This document shows, in pieces, positions 52,815 to 60,622 of a DNA stretch of 64,000 nt (positions within the stretch are counted from its first letter, which is position 1; every line of letters starts with the position of its first letter). The notes under the pieces are model-generated. The model saw only the letters and a program-made list of their open reading frames with translations. It searched no databases and was not told the origin of the DNA. A program made the translations under genes and the position numbers. The DNA comes from CAMQRS01 sp964370065 (GTDB taxonomy: Bacteria; Bacillota_I; Bacilli_A; Erysipelotrichales; Erysipelotrichaceae): contig CAYJGK010000002.1 in assembly GCA_964370065.1 (NCBI GenBank), positions 46,796 through 110,795 on the forward strand. The letters are read 5' to 3'.

Positions 52815-52836
52815 ATATGAGTAATCATTCATATAT
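52813..52836. promoter_or_regulatory. ArsR/SmtB-type operator
   Basis: ATATATGA-N8-TCATATAT (52813-52820 and 52829-52836), matching the shape and sequence of metal-sensing ArsR/SmtB-family operators. A bound repressor would block the -10 and start. The likely regulator is the CzrA-like protein coded at 28693-28995. Confidence 0.75.
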
Positions 52837-52851
52837 TATAAAGGAGATTAG

Positions 52852-55161
52852 ATGAAAACATATAAATTTACAATTGAGCATCTTCACTGTGCTAGTTGCG
52901 CAGCGAAGATGGAGATCAGTATTAATAAATTAGCAGAAGTAGACAAGGCGAGTGTCATTTTTCCAACTCGATCTTTATTGATTGAAGGAAACTTAAATGA
53001 AACAAGTATCCAATCTATTCAAACAATCTGCGAAAAAATAGAACCAGGAGTAATGGTACAATCAACTACTATTCAAACGTATACATATACGATTCAAAAT
53101 TTGGATTGCGCTAATTGTGCATCGAAAATGCAACGTAAATTAAGCGTTTTACCATATATTGAAGAAGCAACTGTAGTGTTTGAAACCAAACGTTTAATTT
53201 TAAAATCGACAGTGATTCCCAATATCGAAGAATTAAATTCTATTTGCTGTAGTATTGAAAATGGAGTAGAAGTAGTTTACCACACAAGTAAAAAACATGA
53301 ACCAGTGAAAGAAAAAAAAGAGTTAATCGAATTAATTGTAGGTAGTGTTTTATTTGTACTAAGTATTGTATTAGTCAATGCATTTGATGTAAGTCATCAT
53401 CACTTTAGTATTTTAATATGTTCATTAATAGCCTATCTTATATTAGGTGGGAAAGTATTGTTAAAAGCATTATCTAATATGAGTAAAGGGCAAATATTTG
53501 ATGAGCACTTCTTGATGGCAATCGCTACACTAGGTGCCTTATTGATTCAAGAATATTCAGAAGCGGTTGGAGTGATGTTATTTTTTAGAGTAGGTAGTTA
53601 CTTTGAAGCTATAGCAGTAGAACGTAGTCGTAAACAAATTATTGATGCAATTGATTTGCGTGAAGAAATCACACATTTATATAAAGATGAAAAAATACAA
53701 GATGTAGCAACGGAAACAATTCAAGTAAGTGATGTGATTATCGTTAAAGTAGGAGAACGTGTTCCAGTTGATGCAATAGTAATGGAAGGAACTAGTTATG
53801 TAGACACTTCCGCAATTAATGGGGAAGTTGTACCAGTGAAAGTGGGGCAAGGGGATATGATTTATTCTGGTTATTTAAATACGAATGCAACCTTGACTTT
53901 ACAAGTAGAAAAAATGATGCAGGATTCAATGGTTTCTAGAATTTTAGATGCAGTAGAAAATGCAGCTGCTAATAAACCAAAAATGGATCACTTTATTACA
54001 CGTTTTGCGAGAATCTATACACCGCTTGTAGTAGGTTTAGCATTGTTTACAGCACTGGGTATGCCTTTGTTGACAAAAGAACCATTTTATCCATGGATTT
54101 ATACGGCACTTAGTTTTCTAGTTATGTCTTGTCCTTGTGCACTAGTATTGAGTGTACCATTAGCTTATTACTGCGGTATTGGTGCGGCTAGCAAACGTAG
54201 AATTATATGCAAAGGTGGATCTGTTTTAGAATCATTAGCGAAAATTAAATTAGTTGTTATGGATAAAACAGGAACTATTAGTAAAGGTGAATTTGCCGTG
54301 CAAGAAGTAGAAACATATGCTGAATATACGGTGAATGAAGTACTATCTTTCTTAAAACCATTAGAAGCACAATCCAATCATCCTATTGCACAAAGCATTA
54401 CACAATATATTAGCGAACAACAAGTAGACGCATTAGATCTTAGCCAAATCGAGGAGTGTTCCGGTAGAGGAATGAAGGCATTGTATCGTGATGACCTGGT
54501 ATTGTGTGGAAATGAACGGTTAATGAAAGAATATAATATTGTCGTACCTGAGTCCTCTATAAATACGGTTGCTAGTGTGGTATATGTGGCTTATAAACAA
54601 CAGTGTATAGGAAAGGTTAGTATTTCTGATACCATTAAAGAAGAGTCAAAACAAGCCATTGCTAATTTACATAAGCAAGGATTAACAACTGCTATTTTAA
54701 GTGGTGATCGCCATACAAGTGTACAGTATGTGGCACAAGAAACAGGAATAGATATTGTTCGCTCAAATTTATTGCCTGAACAAAAGTACGATGAATTACA
54801 AGCTTTAAGCCAAATGTATGGTGATTGCATGTTTGTAGGAGATGGGATCAATGATGCTATTGTATTAGCGGGAGCGAATGTAGGAGCGGCTATGGCAAGT
54901 GGTAGTGACTTAGCTTTAGAAGCCAGTGATGTTGTATTTATGAATTCTAATGTAGATGCAATTAATGATAGTATCCATATTGCGAAAAAAACAGTACAAA
55001 TAGCAAAACAAAACGTAATAGGAGCGATACTAATAAAAGCCATTGTTATGGTATTAGGAATTACAGGAATTTATGCAAATATGTGGTTAGCGGTGTTTGC
55101 GGATACAGGAGTAGCTTTTATTTGTATATTAAATTCTATTCGAATTTTATACCAAAAATAA
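52852..55161 (+). CDS. Zn/Cd/Pb-type P1B ATPase with two metal-binding domains
   Basis: Metal-exporting P-type ATPase of 769 residues. Two N-terminal heavy-metal-associated domains carry CASC (near residue 14) and CANC (near 84). The transmembrane metal site CPC is in MSCPCALVLS, the phosphorylation motif is DKTGTIS, and the hinge is GDGINDA. CPC is shared by zinc, cadmium and copper exporters, but the CASC/CANC domains, the C-terminal sequence and the ArsR-type operator favour zinc/cadmium. AAGGAG precedes the ATG. It stands alone between a tRNA cluster and a convergent DUF554 gene. Confidence 0.92.
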   Translation: MKTYKFTIEHLHCASCAAKMEISINKLAEVDKASVIFPTRSLLIEGNLNETSIQSIQTICEKIEPGVMVQSTTIQTYTYTIQNLDCANCASKMQRKLSVLPYIEEATVVFETKRLILKSTVIPNIEELNSICCSIENGVEVVYHTSKKHEPVKEKKELIELIVGSVLFVLSIVLVNAFDVSHHHFSILICSLIAYLILGGKVLLKALSNMSKGQIFDEHFLMAIATLGALLIQEYSEAVGVMLFFRVGSYFEAIAVERSRKQIIDAIDLREEITHLYKDEKIQDVATETIQVSDVIIVKVGERVPVDAIVMEGTSYVDTSAINGEVVPVKVGQGDMIYSGYLNTNATLTLQVEKMMQDSMVSRILDAVENAAANKPKMDHFITRFARIYTPLVVGLALFTALGMPLLTKEPFYPWIYTALSFLVMSCPCALVLSVPLAYYCGIGAASKRRIICKGGSVLESLAKIKLVVMDKTGTISKGEFAVQEVETYAEYTVNEVLSFLKPLEAQSNHPIAQSITQYISEQQVDALDLSQIEECSGRGMKALYRDDLVLCGNERLMKEYNIVVPESSINTVASVVYVAYKQQCIGKVSISDTIKEESKQAIANLHKQGLTTAILSGDRHTSVQYVAQETGIDIVRSNLLPEQKYDELQALSQMYGDCMFVGDGINDAIVLAGANVGAAMASGSDLALEASDVVFMNSNVDAINDSIHIAKKTVQIAKQNVIGAILIKAIVMVLGITGIYANMWLAVFADTGVAFICILNSIRILYQK

Positions 55162-55188
55162 AAGGAACCATTTGGTTCCTTTTTTCAT
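55161..55188. terminator. Bidirectional terminator between the ATPase and DUF554 genes
   Basis: Stem AAAGGAACC/GGTTCCTTT (55161-55169 and 55174-55182) with A and T tracts on both sides. Confidence 0.88.
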
Positions 55189-55856
55189 TATACAAACATA
55201 AAGTAAATTACTGGGATAAGTAAAGCAGGTAATAAATTCAATGTTTTAAACTCTTTTATTTTTAATATACTCAAGCCAGTTGCCATGATTAATATTCCTC
55301 CTACAATGGATAATTCACTCATAAATGCAGAATTCATAAAATCTTGTAAGTATATGGCAAACATATAAATACTGCCCTGCCAAACTAATAGGATGGGAGC
55401 CACCCAAGCAATTTTGATTCCATAAGTTGAAGCAAGTACACTACTGCTAACTAAATCAAGAGTGGCATTTGTTAATAAATATGTATGATCTTGGTATAAA
55501 GCACTTTGGATGGGTCCTAAAATAGAAAGACTACCAATACAAAACAATAGGAAAGCAGTAGTGAGTCCCTCGCTTAATTGGTTTTTCCCTTTGGTATGAA
55601 TTCGTTTATTGACTTTTGCATCAATATCAATTGCATAACCAATTATACTACCTAGTGCAAGAGATACAATAAATAAAACTGGTGCACTACTATTAGGCAT
55701 ATGTGTACTGATTGCATGGATTCCTAAGGCTAGCGCAGCTAAACCCATAGCATCAAATAATCTATTTTGTAAGGTAGGAGGTAGAAATTTTCTGATCACA
55801 CCTCCAAAAGCACTTCCTATTAATATACAAACTACATTCACGAATGTTCCAAGCAT
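55188..55856 (-). CDS. DUF554-family membrane protein
   Basis: A 222-residue integral membrane protein with about six to seven hydrophobic segments. The N-terminal GTFVNVVCILIGSAFGGVIRKF and the following GLAALALGIHAI are hallmarks of DUF554 (YdfK/YqgA). It is probably a transporter, but no substrate is established. On the minus strand ATTATA at 55880-55885 gives a TATAAT -10 close to the start. Confidence 0.88.
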   Translation of the reverse strand: MLGTFVNVVCILIGSAFGGVIRKFLPPTLQNRLFDAMGLAALALGIHAISTHMPNSSAPVLFIVSLALGSIIGYAIDIDAKVNKRIHTKGKNQLSEGLTTAFLLFCIGSLSILGPIQSALYQDHTYLLTNATLDLVSSSVLASTYGIKIAWVAPILLVWQGSIYMFAIYLQDFMNSAFMSELSIVGGILIMATGLSILKIKEFKTLNLLPALLIPVIYFMFV

Positions 55857-55890
55857 AATAGTCCCCCTGATTTTTTTATATTATACATGA

Positions 55891-55920
55891 AAAAGAAGTA
55901 AGTGTGTACTTACTTCTTTT
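55891..55920 (-). terminator. Terminator of pepF (minus strand)
   Basis: A perfect 13-bp stem (55891-55903 and 55908-55920) with a GTGT loop and A/T flanks. It would end pepF transcription before the DUF554 gene. Confidence 0.8.
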
Positions 55921-55927
55921 AATATAT

Positions 55928-57682
55928 TTATTTTGTTGCTTCTAAGAATGCGTCAATCACTTCACCTAAACTAGCTAATGATTTTAACCAGAATGCTTTA
56001 TCTGTTAAATCAATACCGATTGAGGCAGCACAATCTTCGACACTCATAATCGTTGTGTTATATAATAATTGCTTGTATTTTGGGATAAATGCTTCTTTGT
56101 CTTCCAAATATAATGCATATAATCCACGTGCAAATAGTCCTCCAAATGCATAAGGGAAGTTGTAGTAACTTAACGCTTCTGAATAATAATGACCTTTACA
56201 TGTCCACATAAATGGATGTAAGAAGGCAGGGTCTAGCCCATCTCCATATGACTCTTTTTGTGCACGTAACATAATATCTTGTAATTGGTCAGCAAATAAA
56301 AATTCATCTTTACGACGCGTAAATACTTCTTGTTCGAATAAGAATCGAGAATAAATGTCTAATATAATTTGTGTAGCATCTTGTAATTGTGATTCCATTA
56401 ATGCGATTTTTGTTTCATCTGTTGCTTCACTAATCGCAGCATTCATAATAATGTTTTCATTAAATGTACTGGCTGTTTCAGCAACCGGCATAGAATAATT
56501 TGTATTCAGTGGCATATGATCTTGAATTTGTTGTCCATGGTAAGCATGCCCTAATTCATGTGCTAATGTTACGATATCAGTAAAGTAGCCATCATAGTTT
56601 AATAAAATTCTTGATTGTTTTTGTTCTGGCAGGTTACAACAGAATGCTCCACCTACTTTCCCTTTTTTAGGGAAGAAGTCGCACCATGCTTCATCAAATG
56701 AATGTTCTACCATATCTGCTAAATCACTTGAGAAACTAGAGAAGTGTTTTAATAAGTATGCTTTTGCTTCTTCTACGCTAAATTTAGTATCATTTTCAGC
56801 AATGATAGCGAATAAGTCATACCAAGGCAATCCATTTTCATGCCCTAATAAAGTTGCTTTTCTTTTTAAGTAACTTCTAAATTTAGGCATATATTCTTTC
56901 ATTGCCTCTAACATAGCGTCTAATGTTTCTTTTTTCATATCTGCTTTATGTAATGCTTGTGCTAAAGCATCATCGAAACCGCGCATATCACATAGCATAT
57001 TAACTTGCCCTTTAATATTATTTAATGAGAAAGCAATGGGATCTTTAATTTTTTCATACCCTTTTAATTCAGCTTCATAAGCTGCTTTACGTACATTCAC
57101 ATCTGGATCATAGGCTAAGTTACGAACTTCTGATAATGTTACTTTTTTCTCATCTAAATCAATTTCCAAAGAACTCGTTAATAAATCAAACTGTTGTGAC
57201 CAAGCTTGCCCTGCACTTAAGTTCATTTTAGCGATAATTTCTTCTACTTCATCACTTAGTTGATATTCCCCATCAGCCTTAATTCCTTTTAGGTAATAAG
57301 CATGCGAACTTAATAATGGATGCTTAGCCATTACACTTTCTAAATTTTCTACTCGAGCAATATATTGCTCAATTTGCGTATTTACTTTTGTTAAGTTGCT
57401 TACTTTTACATCTAATGCATTAATGTAGTTAATGGCTTCTTTATCTGCTGTATTCGTTGCTTGCTTTAACCCTAGAAATGATCCTATGCGATATAATGTT
57501 TGGCGCATTTCACTACTTGCTTCAATAATTGCACATAAGTTTGTTTCTGTATCGTTTTGAGTAAACGCCTCTACTACTGTTTGCAACGTCGTTGCTAATG
57601 TATCAATACTTGCTAAATCAGTTGTAAAATTGGGGTCATCATACCCTTTGTATAAAATATCTAAATTCCAATTTGTGTTCAT
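55928..57682 (-). CDS. pepF: Oligoendopeptidase F
   Basis: Cytoplasmic zinc metallopeptidase (M3 family) that cuts peptides of roughly 7-17 residues. The 584-residue protein has the zinc motif in TLAHELGHAYHGQQ (HExxH) and the downstream glutamate in PVAETASTFNE. Length matches PepF. A minus-strand TGCTATAAT extended -10 lies at 57706-57714. It fits with the Opp importer and M29/M42 peptidases in using peptides. Confidence 0.95.
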   Translation of the reverse strand: MNTNWNLDILYKGYDDPNFTTDLASIDTLATTLQTVVEAFTQNDTETNLCAIIEASSEMRQTLYRIGSFLGLKQATNTADKEAINYINALDVKVSNLTKVNTQIEQYIARVENLESVMAKHPLLSSHAYYLKGIKADGEYQLSDEVEEIIAKMNLSAGQAWSQQFDLLTSSLEIDLDEKKVTLSEVRNLAYDPDVNVRKAAYEAELKGYEKIKDPIAFSLNNIKGQVNMLCDMRGFDDALAQALHKADMKKETLDAMLEAMKEYMPKFRSYLKRKATLLGHENGLPWYDLFAIIAENDTKFSVEEAKAYLLKHFSSFSSDLADMVEHSFDEAWCDFFPKKGKVGGAFCCNLPEQKQSRILLNYDGYFTDIVTLAHELGHAYHGQQIQDHMPLNTNYSMPVAETASTFNENIIMNAAISEATDETKIALMESQLQDATQIILDIYSRFLFEQEVFTRRKDEFLFADQLQDIMLRAQKESYGDGLDPAFLHPFMWTCKGHYYSEALSYYNFPYAFGGLFARGLYALYLEDKEAFIPKYKQLLYNTTIMSVEDCAASIGIDLTDKAFWLKSLASLGEVIDAFLEATK

Positions 57683-57705
57683 TTTTTTACCTCGCTTTGT
57701 ACATA

Positions 57706-57714
57706 ATTATAGCA
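57706..57714 (-). promoter_or_regulatory. Extended -10 promoter of pepF
   Basis: Minus-strand TGCTATAAT, 24 bp upstream of the pepF start. No clear -35. Confidence 0.45.
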
Positions 57715-57771
57715 TAAAATAATGTGTGATTTACATAAGGTGTAAAATATATTTCTGTAGAAGTTGTAACT

Positions 57772-57803
57772 AAAAAACACCATACACAGTATGGTGTTTT
57801 TTT
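57772..57803 (-). terminator. Terminator of the pyrR-M42 operon (minus strand)
   Basis: Stem AAAAAACACCATAC/GTATGGTGTTTTTT (57772-57785 and 57789-57802) with an ACA loop. It overlaps the last base of the M42 gene. Confidence 0.88.
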
Positions 57804-58821
57804 ACTTGCTCAAGTATGCTAATAATAATTGGAAAGTATTGCTGACAGCTGCTATATGAGAACGTTCCATTCCATGACTAGCTTGTACACCTGGACCAAT
57901 TAATGCGCCTTTAATGTTATTTCCTGCACGTAATGCAGCACTTACATCACTTCCATAATAGGGGTAAATATCAAGAGCATAAGATATATTATTTTCTTTT
58001 GCACATTGAATAAATTTTGAAGTCATATCATAATCATAAGGACCACTTGAATCTTTTGCACAAATGCTAACATCGTATTCACTGCAAGCTAAATCTTTTC
58101 CAATACAACCCATGTCTACAGCAATTAATTCAGTAATATGTGAAGGAATATGAGAGGAACCATGTCCAACTTCTTCATATGTTGAAATAATAATATTTAA
58201 ATTATGAGCGGGGATGATATTTTTATCTTTATAGTGTTTTAATAGTCCAAATAAAATAGCAACACTAAGCTTATCATCTAAGAAACGAGATTTAATAAAG
58301 CCACTATCGGTAATGACTGTTTTTGTATCAATTGCAATAAAGTCACCATTGTTAATTCCTAATTGAATAGTGTCTTCTTTTGTTTTGACTTGTTCATCAA
58401 TGCGCACATACATATTTTCGCATTTACGTTGCGTACTAGGGGCATCTTCATGTACATGAGCAGCAGCATCCTTACATAAAATAGTTCCAGTATATATTTT
58501 TTGATCACGTGTAATAATACGGCAATATTCCGCATCCAAAGTAGGTATGATAGGTCCTCCTACATTAGTGAAAGCTAAGGTACCATCACTATTAATACTA
58601 CGAACCATTAATCCTAATGTATCCACGTGGGCACATAAACCAATTGTTTTATCACTTTTACCAGTTACTTCAATTATGATGTTCCCCTTCTCATTCTGCG
58701 TATACGAATAACCTAATTGTTTGATTTGCTCTATGATATAGGGAATCACTTGTTTGCTATATCCGGTGGGGCTATCAATTTCTAAAATTTGTTTTGCGAA
58801 TGTAAATATATAATCTTTCAT
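57802..58821 (-). CDS. M42-family aminopeptidase (first copy)
   Basis: Dinuclear metal aminopeptidase of 339 residues (glutamyl aminopeptidase/PepA-like TET family). Metal and catalytic residues lie in CAHVDTLGLMV, FLDDKLS, STYEEVGHGSS and AVDMGCIG, with the C-terminal GVQASHGMERSH. A ribosome binding site (AAGGAG on the minus strand) lies in the 10-bp gap after pyrR. A paralogue is coded at 62934-63968. Confidence 0.9.
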   Translation of the reverse strand: MKDYIFTFAKQILEIDSPTGYSKQVIPYIIEQIKQLGYSYTQNEKGNIIIEVTGKSDKTIGLCAHVDTLGLMVRSINSDGTLAFTNVGGPIIPTLDAEYCRIITRDQKIYTGTILCKDAAAHVHEDAPSTQRKCENMYVRIDEQVKTKEDTIQLGINNGDFIAIDTKTVITDSGFIKSRFLDDKLSVAILFGLLKHYKDKNIIPAHNLNIIISTYEEVGHGSSHIPSHITELIAVDMGCIGKDLACSEYDVSICAKDSSGPYDYDMTSKFIQCAKENNISYALDIYPYYGSDVSAALRAGNNIKGALIGPGVQASHGMERSHIAAVSNTFQLLLAYLSK

Positions 58822-58831
58822 TTCTTCTCCT

Positions 58832-59338
58832 TTATTTGATGTATACTACATCTTTGCCATCATTTTCAGTGACATTAACACGAATTACTTCTTTTAATGA
58901 ACTCGGGATGTTTTTTCCTACATAATCAGCTCGAATAGGTAATTCCCGATGACCTCTGTCTATTAATACAGCTAACTGAATTTCTTTAGCTCTTCCATAA
59001 TACATGATAGCATCCATTGCTGCGCGTACTGTTCTGCCTTTAAAAAGGACATCATCTACTAAAATAATTTTTTTATCTTGTACATCTAATTGAGTATATG
59101 GTAACTTTGTGCTAGCTTTATGGTCATCACGCCAATACGATACATTTAAAGTAATATAGGGTACTTGTTTTCCCTCAAACTGCATTATATTTTCTTGCAA
59201 TCGCTTTGCTAAACTTGCTCCCCTTGTCTCTATACCCACAATAACAATATTTTCAACACCCTTATTTCTTTCTAATATTTCATGAGTAATACGAATTAAA
59301 GAACGTCTTATTCCAGCTTCATCAATAATTTCTTTCAT
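58832..59338 (-). CDS. pyrR: PyrR-like uracil phosphoribosyltransferase / pyrimidine regulator
   Basis: A 168-residue type I phosphoribosyltransferase with the PRPP loop ILVDDVLFKGRTVRAA and the PyrR-typical RITHEILERN, VGIETRGASLAKRL and LPIRADYVGKNIP. In Bacillus PyrR binds pyr mRNA to attenuate it and has weak uracil phosphoribosyltransferase activity. No pyr biosynthetic gene and no PyrR-binding leader is visible here. It is transcribed with an M42 peptidase gene. Confidence 0.92.
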   Translation of the reverse strand: MKEIIDEAGIRRSLIRITHEILERNKGVENIVIVGIETRGASLAKRLQENIMQFEGKQVPYITLNVSYWRDDHKASTKLPYTQLDVQDKKIILVDDVLFKGRTVRAAMDAIMYYGRAKEIQLAVLIDRGHRELPIRADYVGKNIPSSLKEVIRVNVTENDGKDVVYIK

Positions 59339-59436
59339 AATATTCTCCTCTATTTATTTAATAATTATAGTATAAATAGAAAAAAAGTAAAAAGCAATTT
59401 ACTTTCAAGCAAAATACATGAAAAAGATATGCTATG

Positions 59437-59445
59437 TGTTATAAT
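59437..59445 (+). promoter_or_regulatory. Extended -10 promoter of pflA
   Basis: TGTTATAAT with the core at 59440-59445, 26 bp before the pflA start. Confidence 0.5.
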
Positions 59446-59471
59446 AAATACGAATTAAAGGAGTGAGTGTA

Positions 59472-60188
59472 ATGAAAGCAAGAATTCATTCATTTGAAAG
59501 TTTTGGAACAGTAGATGGACCAGGTGTACGTTTTGTAATCTTTATGCAAGGGTGTCCCTTACGTTGTCAATATTGCCACAACCCTGATACGTGGAGTTTT
59601 AAAGAAGGAAAACAATATTCTGTAGAAGAAGTAGTGAAAGAAGTATTAAAGTATAAGAACTATATTAAAACAGGGGGTATTACTTTTACCGGTGGAGAAC
59701 CATTAGCACAAATTGACTTCGTTATTGAAGTGTGCAAACAATTAAAGCAACTAGGCATTCATACATGTGTGGATACTTCAGGAATCTACTTTGATGAAAA
59801 AGATAAAAGATATGATGAATTATTAAAAGTAGTAGATTTATTCTTATTAGATTTAAAACATATTAACAATGAAGTTCATGAGCAATTAACTGGATTACCC
59901 AATGTGAAAGTGTTAAAATTTGCGCAGTACTTGAGTGATCTAAACAAACCTGTTTGGATCAGGCAGGTTCTATTAGATGGTTATACAAATGATGAAACGT
60001 ATTTAAAAGAAACTAAAGTATTTTTAGATTCATTAAATAATGTGGAAAAAATTGAAGTATTGCCATATCATACAATGGGATTATTAAAATATAAACAAAT
60101 GAAATTAGACTACCCGTTAGTAGGGGTAGAGAAACCTACTATTCAAGATATAGAAAGAGCAAACAAACTCTTAGGAGCAAAAAAATGA
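59472..60188 (+). CDS. pflA: Pyruvate formate-lyase activating enzyme
   Basis: Radical SAM activase that installs the glycyl radical on pyruvate formate-lyase. The ATG at 59472 follows AAGGAG; a GTG at 59463 is in frame but touches that site. The 238-residue protein has the 4Fe-4S motif CPLRCQYCHNPDTW (CxxxCxxC) near residue 27, FTGGEPL and LLDLKH. Here its target glycine is coded by a separate small gene at 62647. The stop overlaps the next gene by 4 bp. Confidence 0.95.
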   Translation: MKARIHSFESFGTVDGPGVRFVIFMQGCPLRCQYCHNPDTWSFKEGKQYSVEEVVKEVLKYKNYIKTGGITFTGGEPLAQIDFVIEVCKQLKQLGIHTCVDTSGIYFDEKDKRYDELLKVVDLFLLDLKHINNEVHEQLTGLPNVKVLKFAQYLSDLNKPVWIRQVLLDGYTNDETYLKETKVFLDSLNNVEKIEVLPYHTMGLLKYKQMKLDYPLVGVEKPTIQDIERANKLLGAKK

Positions 60189-60505
60189 AATTAACAAATG
60201 AGAATTTTAAAGATGTGTTAGGCAAAGAAAGAATTGCATTGATTTTAATTGGTGGAGAAGGGTGCGCAAACTGTGTTTCTATGTACCCATTAGTCAAAAA
60301 TATAGAAGAAACTAGAGAAGAAGTTAGTGTATTTTATGTAGAGGTAGATGAAAGTAATTGTGCAATTAATGAGCATTTTGAGGTTGAAGTAGTACCATCA
60401 ATCTTAATGACAAACTATGGAAATTTAGTGAGTAAGATCAAAGGATATCAACCGCCAGAAATTTTTGATTTATACGTAGATGCTAAGATTGCAGAATGCA
60501 AATAA
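60185..60505 (+). CDS. Thioredoxin-like protein between pflA and pflB
   Basis: A 106-residue thioredoxin-fold protein. The active-site pair is CANC in GGEGCANCVSMYPLV near residue 27, and the cis-proline region reads VVPSILMTNYG. It has no signal peptide, so it is cytoplasmic. The start overlaps the pflA stop (ATGA), so it is translationally coupled to the activase. A role in keeping PFL or its activase reduced is plausible but inferred. Confidence 0.85.
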   Translation: MKLTNENFKDVLGKERIALILIGGEGCANCVSMYPLVKNIEETREEVSVFYVEVDESNCAINEHFEVEVVPSILMTNYGNLVSKIKGYQPPEIFDLYVDAKIAECK

Positions 60506-60562
60506 ATGAAAACGTTATCATTAAAAAAAGTGCTGATATCGCTTTTATTCAAAAAATAATAG

Positions 60563-60571
60563 TGTTATAAT
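60563..60571 (+). promoter_or_regulatory. Extended -10 promoter of pflB
   Basis: TGTTATAAT with the core at 60566-60571, 52 bp before pflB. It would let pflB be expressed more strongly than pflA. Confidence 0.5.
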
Positions 60572-60622
60572 CACATTGGCAGTCAATAAAAAATACATTT
60601 TTATAGAAAAGAGAGGTAAATT

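Noticed and set aside
54591..55043. 150-codon minus-strand frame inside the metal ATPase gene
   Set aside because: Shadow of a well-conserved P-type ATPase; no start signals.
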